From positions 4,312,135 to 4,376,134 of the forward strand of contig JAJLRJ010000010.1 of assembly GCA_024195265.1 (NCBI GenBank): DNA of 64,000 bases, read 5' to 3'. A program made the translations under genes and the position numbers. This DNA comes from Dendrophyllia cribrosa (Eukaryota; Cnidaria; Anthozoa; Scleractinia; Dendrophylliidae). Positions 40,082 through 53,845 of this stretch are shown in pieces; the first letter of the stretch is position 1, and the number at the start of each line of letters is the position of its first letter. The notes beneath the pieces were generated by a model. It made no database searches and was not told the origin of the DNA. It worked only from the letters and a program-made list of their open reading frames with translations.

Positions 40082-43000
40082 AAAGACCAAAGCATTCAGG
40101 CTGATTGATCATGACTTGTTAGCTGTCTTTCTGACTGAAGGACTGACAGATGGATAAATGTATTCAGAGAAACTAATAGGAGGACAGACAGTCGGACTGT
40201 CAGACAGACTGACTGTCCAACAGACTGACAGACAGACGGTCAAACAAAAAGACTCACCAACAGACCAACAGGCAGATTATATTTATTTACTCCATTTGAG
40301 GATATTTATATTATTTTTTGGAAAGCAGATGGCAAGATAGAAAGAGACACTTAAAGGAAATTCTATTTTAAATGGTTGGAAACATAATACTTACCAGTAA
40401 TTTGTTGCATGTAGATCGAAGGAGCTTTCGAGGAAAAGGATTTCCGTGCCAAGGTAACACGCGAGGAATTTGAACAGATGTGTGCTGATCTGCTAAACAG
40501 AGTATCAGGACCCGTTGAACAAGCTCTTAAATCTTCAGCCATTACTTTGGTGAGAAAACAGTTTGATTTCTGGTATATTTCCGTTATTTTAGTTGAATGT
40601 GCAGTAAACCATGATTCCCACAAATTGTTTGGCTGTCTCAGAGTAATGATCTTGTCACAAAATTTTTATCAATTGATGAACTGTAATTCACAAACACCCC
40701 ATTCTTGTTGAGGGATGCGGTGCTTATTAATATTTTTGCTGTTGTGTGTAGTGCAATATTCTGGGGCATTGCTCATTCAGGCAAAAATTAACCCTTTTAT
40801 ATCCAGAGTCAATTGTGAAGACATGTAAGGTAGTTCTTACTTTTAAGTCTGTCGACGAAATTCTATGGTGCGACCATTTAAATGAAACCTCTTTGGCAGC
40901 TCTTTTGCATGGTACTATTTGTTTTTCAATATTTTTCAAAATGAAATTTGGGATTTTTCTTCGAAGTTTGAAATTCGGCTCCCTTGGGAGTTTAAGGGTT
41001 ACCGGTAACATGGTACTGGTACAATTCTTAACTCTTGTCATGTATCATGGCCCTTCATTCTACAATCCTTCCTGTTTCAATCATTTTATAATTATTTTCA
41101 ACAATGATTGCCTGTTTAGGATGAGATTGAAAGTGTGATTCTCGTGGGTGGAGGAACACGAGTGCCAAAGGTACAGGAACAGCTGTTAAAGGCTGTGAAA
41201 AAGTAAGTTATGATGAGATTATTTAGATAATCGGTATATCTTTTGATAGGCTATTACAAACTAATTTCGATTTTGAGATGGCAATACTACATTATATTGA
41301 TGGGTAGTTGGAAGAGAATATTATTTTCTTCCAACACCATCAATAGTATTATAATGCAGTATTGCCATCTCAATATCAAAATTAGTTTTGTATCATATTG
41401 TTTAGGCAAGAAAGCAAAACTGAAGATAGCTTGTGCTGATCAAAACTGAAATTCTTACTAGCCATGAGCTGTCGTACACTGTACACAACGTTTTGTACGC
41501 ATAATTCAGATTTTTGTTTTGCAAAAAGAGTTTGAAAAAAAAACCAGACTTTTCATGCCATAAGCTAAACTTGTAAACTTGAATTTCAGGTCTGAACTTG
41601 GAAAGAGTGTGAACACAGATGAAGCTGCTGCTCTGGGTAAAAAATCCTTGTAACTTGTCTTAATCCCCTTCAATTAAAAGCTATTGAGCAGTACTTTCCT
41701 GTCAGGTGGTGCTGTTTATTGTGCTGTACACAGTGGTTCTTACTTTTGAGTCTGCGGAGGAAATCCTAAAGTGTGACTTTTCAAATGAAAGCTACTGAGC
41801 AGTACTTTCTTGTGGTACTGTTTATTGTGCTCTACAAGGTGGTTCTAACTTAAGTCTGTGGATGAAATCCTAAAGTGTGACCATTCAAATGAAAGCTACT
41901 GAGCAGTTCTTTCCTGTGGAACTTTTTATTATGTTATAAAACTAAGGTGGTTCTAATTTTTGGGTCTTTGGATGAAATGCTAAATTGAGACCATTCAGAT
42001 GCCAATGAACTGTACATTGTGGTTCTATGTCAATAAAAAACCAGGATGCTAAATTGAGAATAAAAGAGTTAAGGACGGTGCCACCTATTGTTATTGCGCA
42101 CATGTTCTGCGCATGCATTGCGCGATTGTCGCGCGAGACACTGGTTATTTTTTTAACGCGAACGCGCGAGGTAAAGGCTAAGTTCCGCCCACTTTTCATG
42201 TCAATCTGTCAACTCCCTGGCTCAGTTTCTAAACTTACAAGATAAATAGAGTTCTCAAAAATTTACGAAAATGTGTTTATAGACCTTCTGCAGCCTAAAA
42301 GTGCCAAATTCTTTCTCTATTTTGCAAACGACAGAGCCTCGGTAATGAAACTATTTTGATGCCGCCTCGATCAGCAGAACGCGTACGTTTTGCCTTTCTT
42401 TACGAAGATTGTTTACATTGGCTTCTTTTCTCCATTCAAAATTTCAACAAAACTTCAAGTCAACCGACCAGACTAGTGTATTTTTTTTTTATATAAAACA
42501 AGCATACTCAAGGCATAAAATCCAAGGAAAGGCTGGCATGTTGTTATTTCTAATTTGCACAAGTTTTTGTTTTGGCGGACAAACTCGCGTTGTTTGAAAT
42601 TTTTGTTTATCTGCAAAAATCTTTTGCCAGTGACCATTTTTGCGAATAAAAAAAGTAATGATATAACAAAAGCATAAAAGCAACTGTTCCAGTTAAATCA
42701 AACAAACGTCAAAGAAGAGAATTGAGATGAGCAAAGCGTTTTCAAAAAGACCGTTTTTGACAATTGGTGAAGATATAAAAACAACTGGCTGAAGCCAGCA
42801 ACTAAAGAAAACTGGCCGCTCCAAAGCCAGGAAGCATCCGACTAAAGTATTCCCTCCCTCGATTGCTGGCAAGCATGGTTTTTAGTGCAATCTTTCGTAA
42901 ACACATTCGTGCATTTCGGTACAATTGATTTCCATTGTTCTCTATCATAAGCAAGTGGTGTTTTTCGAAGTCGCATCTTGTCAGTTCTCAACTGCTTTGC

Positions 43001-46000
43001 ATTAGAACAAATTTTGATAGGCGAAAAACGTGCCGTGATAAACTGAAAAGAAATCTTATCTTTTTAGATCAAATAAAGCCGTAGACTTCGGCAAAAAAGT
43101 GTTTTATTATTTCACGATTTTTTTTAAATTAAAGTGTACCGACTAATTTTTTCCAAAGTTATCAGAGAATCCATGAAAACTACAGGAGCTTCACAAGAAA
43201 ATAAACACGCGGCCAAATGAAATTACAAAACTCAAGCACTTTTCGACAAATATTTCTTACATTTTGACTCCAAATAACCGTTAAAAGACTAACCTGCCAA
43301 TCTAGAGTTTTTCGGCAGCCGCCGGACCAGTCACCTCGATATAGCACTGATGTTTTCAAGTTGGTAATGGATCGGAAGAAAGTTCTTGTGCCCGAAGGAA
43401 CATAATAAATCCGTAGATCCACTGTAGATCAATGGAAGTGAACCGATTTTGCGTTTTTACTCCTTTACTGTGCTGCTTGACCTTGAAATCCCCGAAAATT
43501 GTTTCTCAAAAGAGCAACTTACAGCTACAAATAGAATTAATTTTGAATTCTACAATGTTTGTCTTTTTATTGTACCTGAAAGTAAAAGTTTTGAACGGTA
43601 AGCCGTCGAGTGGAAATCCCAGCATGCCCCCGAAAAAGACACGCACAATATTTAACTTACTAGGGAGGGCATAGAAAAATGTCGCGGACCCCGAAAGCCA
43701 TTCCGTAAAAGTTGGAAACATCTAAATATAACTTGTAAAAACGCGTGGTGACCCCTACTTTTTATCTTATAAAATGGAAGTGGTAAGCATATTGAGCACA
43801 CAATTAATTTTTTGTTGTGGGCAAAAGTTATTAAGACTGTATTTTTGGCGAACGTGGGAAAGCTGTCAGGGTCGATAATGGCTCCGTTGTGATGATTTTT
43901 GTAACTTAAAACACGTAAACAGTAGTTGTTATGTTACCATTCGTTATGTATTTTAGAGATTTTTAGAATTATTGTTGCTTTTGTGTATGTAAAGGCGAAT
44001 TCTAAGGAAATCCGCGAAGAAAGTTGTATTTTTCCGTTTTTCGAAAAAATGCTGATGTCAGCATTTTTTCCAGATTGAAGCCTTATTATCTCCGAAAAAT
44101 GCGTGGTTACCCCCAATTTTCTCTTTGGATTCCAATAGCCCCTGCTAAGATCTACTTTTCCCGCATAGTCAAAAACCTGGCAAAAAACTTCGCTATTAGG
44201 TGGCACCGTCCTTAAAGAGGTCAGGAGTCCTAGAATTTATCTATATTTTTTTGTCTCAAGGTGCCGTTTACCAAGCCGCTGAACTGGGAAAGGGATTTAA
44301 AGTGAAGAAATTTGTGGTTAAAGATGCTAATGTTTACCCAATACAGGTTTGTGTGACTGTGTGACTTACTTTCTTAGTTACAGTGGAAGTCTGTTTTACA
44401 GTCACCTCGCTAATATTTCCAATTTTTCCTGCTTGGGAATTTTGCCCTGACAACAATCCATTTGGTTGTGATTGCAGGTCTCTTTCGAGCGTGTAAACAA
44501 GGCTGAAGATGGAAGTGAGACTGTGAAACATGTCAAGCGAATGTTGTACCACAGAATGAATGTTTTGCCACAGAAGAAGGTCATGACTTTCAACAGACAC
44601 ATGGGAGACTTCAACTTCCATGCTTGTTACACAGAGCTGGACTTCTTGAATAAAGAGGAGAAAAGGTGACTTTCCGTTAGCATATATCTGATGTGTTCAG
44701 ATCATCATATTCCTTCTCTCCTCCTGGCCTCGGTTTTTCGAAAGGTGGATAGCGCAATCCACCGGATAAATTAGGGAGCTTAAGCAACTATGACGGTGAC
44801 AGCAGCAAGAACAGCAGGAAACAATAGGTTTAATGAGCAAAAAATGCCTCTGCACATGCGTTTTACACTTTTGTACATTTCTTTGCCATTCCCTGCAAAG
44901 AACAACGTCAAATGATAAAATTTTAGGTTTTGTGGAGAATGTGAACACACAACGGTTAATTTTGCCTTTTCCATTTGAACTGGAAAGCCATCCCTACAGA
45001 TTCTGCTCCTGGACAATCCAGTCATATTAGACAAACCAAACAAATTGGAACAACTGCAAAGTAGTTTAAAATAGCGCAAATTCTTTTTTCAAGTGACGTT
45101 TTCCTTGGCGTTGCCGTCGTTGTTGCTTAATTCCCTATTACTATCCAGTGGATAACATTTTTGGTTTTGTTAATGCCTCTCCGTTGGATAGTAATTTATC
45201 CGGTGGATTGCACCATCCCCGTCTTGAACAACCGGGACCTAGAGAATAGGGCTGCATACAGTTTCCGTAATCAGCTGTAATTTATAGGTGGGGTGATTAG
45301 CCCCAACCCCCAAACTGGAGGGCTTCACCGCATATGGCAGCCTATATTACATGGAAGACATTGGTTACAGTATTTATTCTGAGGCCTATTACCAGCGAGC
45401 ACCTAGCCCCTGATATGTTCAGTTAGTGGGTAGAAAAGGATAGACAGCATACAAAGAAATAAATTCTCATTGAGTGCTGATGGAAGAGGAATGGGCATTA
45501 GAGAGTGATGTACTGTACCCCGTCTCCCCATTCTCCGCAACTTTCTTTTTGCTTGAATTTTTAGTAACTGCTACTTTCCATTTTGTGAATGCGCAGGACA
45601 GGCTGTACCCTTATAGGCAGGCTATAAGGAGAGGTTCTACCCAAAAGAGGTGTATTTTTAATGCTTTCCATATGGCATTTTTCGGTTTCTTGAACCGCTA
45701 TTACGATAATTCCATAACACCAATCTCAAGGCACGAAAAAATAGGCATTTAGGTGCAACTCCCTTTTAAAAAGGAGTTAGGAGAAATTCATTGTTGATCT
45801 TAGTTCTTGTGTTCTTTTACAGCATGCTTGGATCAGTGAACTTGACGTCTGTGGAGGTGAAAGGCGTGGCTGCCGCTCTAGATAAGCACACCCCAAAAGG
45901 AGAGTCTAAGGGGATCAAGGCATACTTCAGGATAGACGAGAATGGACTGTTGAACCTTGAGAAGGTGAGATGTTACACATAAAACGGTGTTTGATTACCT

Positions 46001-49000
46001 GATCACTCTTTTGAGTGTTTAAGCCCTTTAAGCCCTAATATCAAAATTTAAATTCTCATTTCTTGTCCTATACATTTCCTATTGAAGTAGTAGGGAGAAA
46101 TTGTTTGGATATCAAGAGAATTCATCTTGTGTGATCATGTCCTTAATTCTCATGACCTTTTTGATTGATAAGGCATTGATATTACAAGGAGAAATTTGAT
46201 GCTTATCACTCTTGGGGCTTAAAGGGTTAAAATGAGCATTAAATGCAAAGAAAACAAACTGAAGGGGAAAAAAATCGCCAAAATCTATGCCAATTAAGAT
46301 CGGGTTTCCCAAGCATCATTGACTTAAATGTATGATTTTCTTTGTTCGAACTTGTAACCAAAGTAATCGCAGTAATGATTGCCCCCTTAATGTTTCTTCA
46401 GAAAGCACTGTATGCTAAGGTGACATAATGATCTTTACAGGTGGAGTCTGTGTTTGAAAAGCCAGCTGAAGAAAAACCTAAAGAAGAACAGTCGACATTT
46501 GCGAGTATGTTCTTGCTTGGTTGGTTTTCAATTGAGTGTCGTAAAACCAAATTCAAATATGTTATTGATCACTCTGGCCAATCACAACAGATGCAGACAA
46601 TCCAATGAACTAATCGGAACTCAAAGCAAATACATGTAGCCAGCGCCAAGCAAAGGAAAACGCGTGCGAGTTAGTCACGATTGGTTTTGGTTTTACTCGA
46701 TTGGTTGAGAAAGTGGCACAAGATTATTTTAGCCAATCACAAAGGGAAGCACTGCAAAAACAAAGCAAAATTACTTTTGACACTCAATTGAAAACCACTT
46801 CATTGAAATACAAATAATGTAATATTTCAACACCATAAAGAGAGTTGTACAAGGTGGTTCTGACTTTTGGATCTGTTGATGAAATTCTAAAATGCGACCA
46901 TTCAATTGAAAGCTTTTCAGCAGTACTTTCCTGTGGTGCTGTTTATTATGCTGTACAAGGTGGTTCTAACTTTTGAGTCTGTGGATGAAATCCTAAAGTG
47001 TGACCATTCAAATGAAAGCTATTGAGCAGCACTTTCCTGTGGTGCTGTTTATTATGCTGTACAAGGTGGTTCTGACTTTTGGATCTGTTGATGAAATTCT
47101 AAAATGCGACCATTCAATTGAAAGCTACTGAGCAGTACTTTCCTGTGGTACTGTTTATTATGCTGTACAAGGTGGTTCTAACTTTTGAGTCTGTGGATGA
47201 AATCCTAAAGTGTGACCATTCAAATGAAAGCTACTGAGCAGTACTTTCCTGTGGTACTGTTTATTATGCTGTACAAGGTGGTTCTAACTTTTGAGTCTGT
47301 GGATGAAATCCTAAAGTGTGACCATTCAAATGAAAGCTACTGAGCAGTACTTTCCTGTGGTACTGTATGCTGTACAAGGTGGTTCTGTCTTTTGATTTGT
47401 TGATTAAATTGTAAAATGTGACTATTTACATGAAAGCTCTTAAGCTGTACTTACGTGTGGTGCTTTTTTCTCTCGATATTGTACCAAATGAAATTTGGAT
47501 TTTGTTGTAGTTCTGAATCGGTCAATACTCTTTGTAGAGCAAAAGTTAGTCCTGAAAACACAGCGTTTGTGTGATCTCTCTAAACCAACATTTTTGTATT
47601 TCACCAGAAATTGGAAGTAAAATTTCAAGCTTCTTTGGTGGTTCAAGCGAAGATGAGAAAAAGGAAAGCAAAGTGGAGGTGGGTGTATTTTATTGGCATG
47701 TAGCCTGGTATGCCTGTGGTTTCACTAGCCTGGGTTACCTGTGGTTTCACTAGCCTGATTCAAGGTCCAAGATCGCTCGCCCTTACTCCCTCTTCTCTGT
47801 CTGATGTCCTTTGTTTCAGGGCTTGTTCTTGACCTTATCTGACTGGACTTTCAAGAATGGGACTGAATGTACTGACTGACTAAAGACATCAGACAGGGTA
47901 TTGAGAAGGACGTGAACTTAAAAGTCAATTTTAGCTGTTTTGAGTTACGCGTGAACTTTGTTTGTCGTTTTGAACATTGGTCATTTTGCAAAACGCGCGA
48001 TTTATGGGCAACTTTGAACCAATCAGAACATTAAGCCTTGGAGAGGGAGGTTGTTGTTGTTTTGTAGTTGCCACTTTACTGGCATGTCTCCGTTTTTATA
48101 CCGAATTTAGTATTCTTTGCAAGTTTCTGAGCCATTGTAAAGTTGTTGGGGACCTTACATAAAATGTGTTTTACCGCTACCGAACACGGGAAGAGGAGGG
48201 AGTTGATAGCGAGCGACCTTGAACCATCTGAGAATTGGACTAATTGGCCTGTACCTTAAAAGGTGAATTCTCCAAGAAAAATCGTGTTGTATAACAATAG
48301 CATGATCCTTTTTTTTTTCATGTAGGAAGGAGATAAATCTGAGGAGAAAGAAGATGAAAAAAGCGAAAAAGAAAAAGCAGGAGATGAAGAACCTAAAGAT
48401 AAAGAAGACAAGAAATCCGAAGAAAAACCAGCGGATAAGGAAGAGGAGAAAAAAGAAAAGGAAGGAGAAAAGAAGGAAGGAGATGAGAAAGAGAAAAAAG
48501 AGGAAAAAGAAGAAAAAAGTGAAGAAGGGAAAGCAGAGAAAGCAGAGAAAGAAGAGAAGAAAAGTGAAGAGAAAGAAGGGAAGGAGGAAAAGAAAGAAGA
48601 TGAAAAAGAGAAGAAAGAGGAATCAGCTGAGGAGAAGAAAGATGCTGAGAAAAAGGTGAGTGAATTTTGTTTTGATAAATACCTTTAGCAGAACATAATC
48701 AATGGACAAAAAGCAGAGATGTATTGTTTCCAAGTCTTTTTAATGCCCGGTAAGCGATCACTCCTTCATATTTCGATGTGACTACAGACGCAGATTGAAT
48801 AGGGTGAGGTGTTACAGTACAACTCCGATAAAACGAAAATTTTGCCTTAGCGTAGAATCCCAATAACTCGAACCTCCAGGGGAGAGGGAAATTTGGTTCG
48901 AGATATTGAAGGTTCGAGTTATTAAGGGTAAATTTGCAAGCTATCTTTAGCCAAGGGAAAAACGTTTGGTTCGAGTTATCGAGGGTTCGAATTATCAGGA

Positions 49001-52000
49001 TTCAACTGTATATGATAAACATTTTGCGCTGATGCAGGCTTTGCACATTGATTTGGAATTACTGCTGGTTCGTCTGATTTCAATTAAGACCCCTCGTGGT
49101 CTGACCTCTCGTAAGCGACCATTTTAGATTTGCATTTCGGGTGGTCGCTTTCAAGAGGTGCGATTGTATTTGCCACTACAGGGAGACTGCACACCAGCTT
49201 TCATCGCTAGGCTTTCTGGGATCGTTTCGGTAACCATCGTAAGTTATGATTAGTTGATGGTTTCCAAAGGCAACCATTAACCAATCATAGCTCATATCGG
49301 TTACCCAGACTATCCAAGAAGTATCAGTGCCAAACGCTGGTGCTCAGTCTTCTGAAGGAGGGAACACTCATACGTTGAATATCTGTTGCAGGATGAGAAG
49401 GCGGGTAACAAAACTGAAGAAGCTAAAAAAGAAGACAAGAAACCGAGCAAACCCGTGACTGTCCGTGAGCCGCTGGAGATTATGCTACAGCTGTCAGATG
49501 TTGCCAACACTTCTGACGATGCCATGTCCACCTCCATTAAAAAGTATGAGAGAAAGTTCACCTTGAAATGTTGTTAAATTACAATGGAACACCCGTTCTT
49601 TTGCATGAAACATAAAGGGGATTTGTCATGTTAACTCACTCCCCGGCAACAACATCCATCATTTGAGTAAAACATAATAAATATTTCTGTCTGATTTTGG
49701 TGAAAGGTTAAGAGTGCCAAAAATTAAAATTCAAGAAAAATCCCAAATTTCATTTTGGTGTAAAATATCGAAAAATAAATGGTACCATGTAAAAGTACTG
49801 CTGAAAAGGTTTCATTTGAATGGTCACACCATAGGATTTCATTAACAGACTCAAAAGTTAGAACAAATGGTACCATGCAAAAGTACGGCTGAAGAGGTTT
49901 CATTTGAATGGTCACACCATAAGATTTCATCCATAGACTCAAAAGTTAGAATTTCACTACATGTCTCCATAATGAGAGTGACAGGATTAAGGTTATTGCT
50001 TTAACGTCAGCCATCAAGCAACTTGTACGAAATAATTCTACATGGACTTCTTGCTATACTTGAGGTCGCATACTAGCTGTCAGTTTCGAAGATGCCGTTA
50101 CTTTCGAGTAGCCGTCACACTTAAGGACGTTCGCGCGAAAATGTTCTAACATTGATTTTTTTGTAAAACTTTTGCTGCAGCTAGGTAATAAGTTACTCGT
50201 GTCAGAAACGCAAAAAACATTGGGGGTCACCGACTTTGTTTCCGAGATAAGATATGAGTGGGTCTATTAAGCAAATTCATTCAACTGGTGATGTCCCTTC
50301 AAGTAAATCTAATCTTTAAACGACAGCATTTGTATACTCTGACAGCGGCAAGGTGGCAGGAGTCGATGTCGCGCGGATAGAAAAATGAATTTGGTTTTAT
50401 CGACTGAGTCGATAAGGTAAATTAGTCAAAAATGGTTAACTTCCTATATGATTTTTTGCTCATTTTTTCACAATCTATCGAGAATTAGAAAAGAAAATTA
50501 TCTATCAGAAAAAAAAAACTTTCGACAGCCCGAAGCTGTTCAGGTTATCCCAGTAAATAGGGGATAAACATTTATCACATGGGAGGAGGGGGTGGGGGGC
50601 GGTACGGAATTCTACAGTAAATCCTCCTGACCTTCACCCTTCATTATGGACTTACCTCATTGCCTTTTTTTTAATCAGACTAAAGGATTTGCAAGCACGT
50701 GACGATGCTAAGTATGCAAACGAACACGCAAAGAACTTGTTAGAGTCGCACATCTTTAACATGCGTGACACACTGTCCAGCGATGAAGGACAACTGCTTT
50801 CTACAGAGGAGGAGAGAGAGAACATTGAACAAGCACTAAGTGAGGCCGCGGAGTGGTTGGACGACGAGGGCTGGGACTCAACTGCTGACGTAAGATCTCA
50901 ACTGTTGTTTCGCAACTTGAACCATTTTTTTCTTATGAATTTCGTAAAGCCAAAACCAAAGTCATCACATCTGCTAAATCGCAATAAACTGGCGCAAATA
51001 ATGCAATGCACCAATCAGGATTCAAAGCAAAAACGTGCAACTGATACCAAGCGTGCGAAAACTTGAAAACGGTGCCAAGCGCGCGAAAAGGTGAACACTG
51101 TACCAAGCGCGGGAAAATATGCAACCGGTGCAAAGCGCGGGAAAACATGCAACCGGTGCAAAGCGCGGGAAAACATGCAACCGGTACCAAGCGCGGGAAA
51201 ACGTCAATCGGTACCAAGCGCTGGAAAACGTGCATCTGGTGCCAAGCGTGGGAAAACGTCAACTGGTTCCAAGCGCGGGAAAACGTAAATGCATAAGACT
51301 TCATTGCATTGATGTTTTAAAAGTTGTTAAAGCTTACATTGATCTTACTTTAATACTTCATAATTTTAACCGGTTCCAAGCGCTGGAAAACATGCAACTG
51401 GTGCCAAGCGCGGGAAAACGTCAACCGGTACCAAGCGCGGGAAAACATGCAACTGGTGCCAAGCGCGGGCAAACGTCAACTGGTACCAAACGCGGGAAAA
51501 CGACTTCTTATTAGTTGATTAATGGGCATGATTGCTCTGACTGCCTAACTCATTTGAAAACGTTGCAGCCGCGGGAAAACATTCTAACATAGTAATTCTT
51601 CGCGTTTGTTTGCGGTTAGAACAAACACGATGAGACTCTTTAAAATTCCTTTAAAATCTCTTCCTTTAGTTTGCAATGCTTCCAACTAATAGGACACCCT
51701 CATTTTTATTTTGCCAGGTATACGATGACAAACTGCAAAAGCTGAAGAAACTTTCACTGGACTTCAGATTTCGCTTAAGAGAACACAAAGCCTTACCTAA
51801 GGCAGTAGAAGCATTGAGAAGCAGTTTAAATTTGTCCAGTACATTCCTGGTTCAGATAAACAACCTCACAGACAAGGGTGACATCTACACAAGTAAGGAC
51901 TTGGAGGAGCTGCAAACAATTATCAACGAAACAACGGTAAGGGCTTCTCCCAGAAACAAATTAAAGAAACACTTTCCCGGCTGAAATATCGTGTTTTCAT

Positions 52001-53814
52001 GATTATGGCCAGGAGCTTGGTTTAAAGTTACTTTATTATCTTGAAATTGGAAGAAACCATCACTAAAAGTGATAGAAGCAAAGAAATATGAACTAAACAG
52101 ATAAAATAACGGCTAGGAAAGTCAAAATTTCACTTAGAATGGCAAGTTTGATTTATTGACAGGCGGTAAATAAATCAAATTTCATAAACTGTAATCCTAC
52201 ACTTTATCTCCAAACTACTGCTTTTGTTTTGCTCTATAGAATCTTTTTATCCAACTAACACACGATGACACACGAAGAATGGCGTTTTGGAAGGTCCTTT
52301 TTTTTTGCGATTAGCAGCCGTCGTTTAAACGAAACGATGACATTCCATTACCGGTTTTGCACGACAAAATGCTTCAAGATGTTTGGAGTATTTTGGCTGC
52401 GTTGTCCAAGGGTTTTTATGGCGACAACGTTGAAATGTCCCTCTGATTTTCTCTTCAAACATTCACTTGATATTTCCCTCTTAGTGTTCTATAAGTATTT
52501 CGTGTATGACAAAGGTATTAAGTTTTAATTTGTGCCAGTTTTGATCCCAAAACGTCGAAATCTCCTTGGCATAGCTCCTTAAAGTGCAATTTTTGCCTTG
52601 ATAAAACAGGAATGGCTTGACAAGAGCGAGAAGAAACAGAGTGAAGCAAAATCATTCGAAAACCCTGTTTTGGTGGTGAAGGATATCGAGGCCAAGCAAG
52701 GCAAACTGGATCGCGAACTGTTGTATCTGTTAAACAAGGCCAAGTACTACGTCCCTAAACCAAAGGTCAATGAAACAGGTACGAATCGCGTGTTGTGCAC
52801 TTACAATCACGTGAGAAGCACGTGCTCTATTACCAACCTTGTTCTCAGATCAAGAACCAGGAATACATGGGCGCCTTGGTGACTGAAACTTTTTTAGAGG
52901 AAGCGAGAAAGATGTCCGGTCGCATCACGCTTAATACAGACACCTCGTTTGTACGGACGGTTTTCTTGGTCCCGACCGAAAGCCAATACATTTTCTGTAA
53001 GATTTACCCTCTAAAAGTCGGCAGTGTCACGAGCGTTTAATGTCATTTCAAAGACCAATGCTGTTTTTGTATTAGAGCAATTTTCAATTGAGTGTCGTAA
53101 AACCGAAACCAAAGTAATTACTCTGACTAATCACAGCAGTCGTAAACAATCCAATAAACCAATCAGAGCTCGAAGCAATTACATGTCGGCGGTGCCAAGC
53201 GCGGGAAAACGCGTGCGAGTGGTCACGATTGGTTTTGGTTTTACTTCTGATTGGTCGAGAAAATGGCGCGAGATTTTTTAGCCAATCACAAAGCGTAGCA
53301 ATGCAAAACCAAAGCAATTGTGTAATTACTTTCGACACCCAATTGAAAACTGCTCTAACAGAAACCGAAAAATAATGGTCCAGGTTTGTGATACATTCTG
53401 TCGTTGAGTGTCTCTAGACATAAACGGACTGCGTTAGAATAAATTGCAACTTGAAAAATGTGAGGCTCGTATTTTCCAAGTTTTTACATATTCGCTTCCA
53501 AAATGGGCTAGAACAGAACATGATTTGTTCCTCTTTCAAGAATTGGTTGATTACTTTCTGTTGGTGTTTTAGTATTATTTTGTGAAAAAGTAAAGGTCTT
53601 GTAGCATGATTTTTACCATGAATTAATGAATGATTGAGTTTTTACTGACTGACTGACTGACTGACAGACAGACAGACAGACAGACTGACTGACAGATAGA
53701 CAGACAGACAGACTGACTGACTGACTAACTGACTGACTGACAGACAGACTGACTGACTGACAGACAGACAGACAGACAGACTGACTGACTGACTGACTGA
53801 CTGACAGACAGACA

Positions 53815-53845
<31 letters not shown>

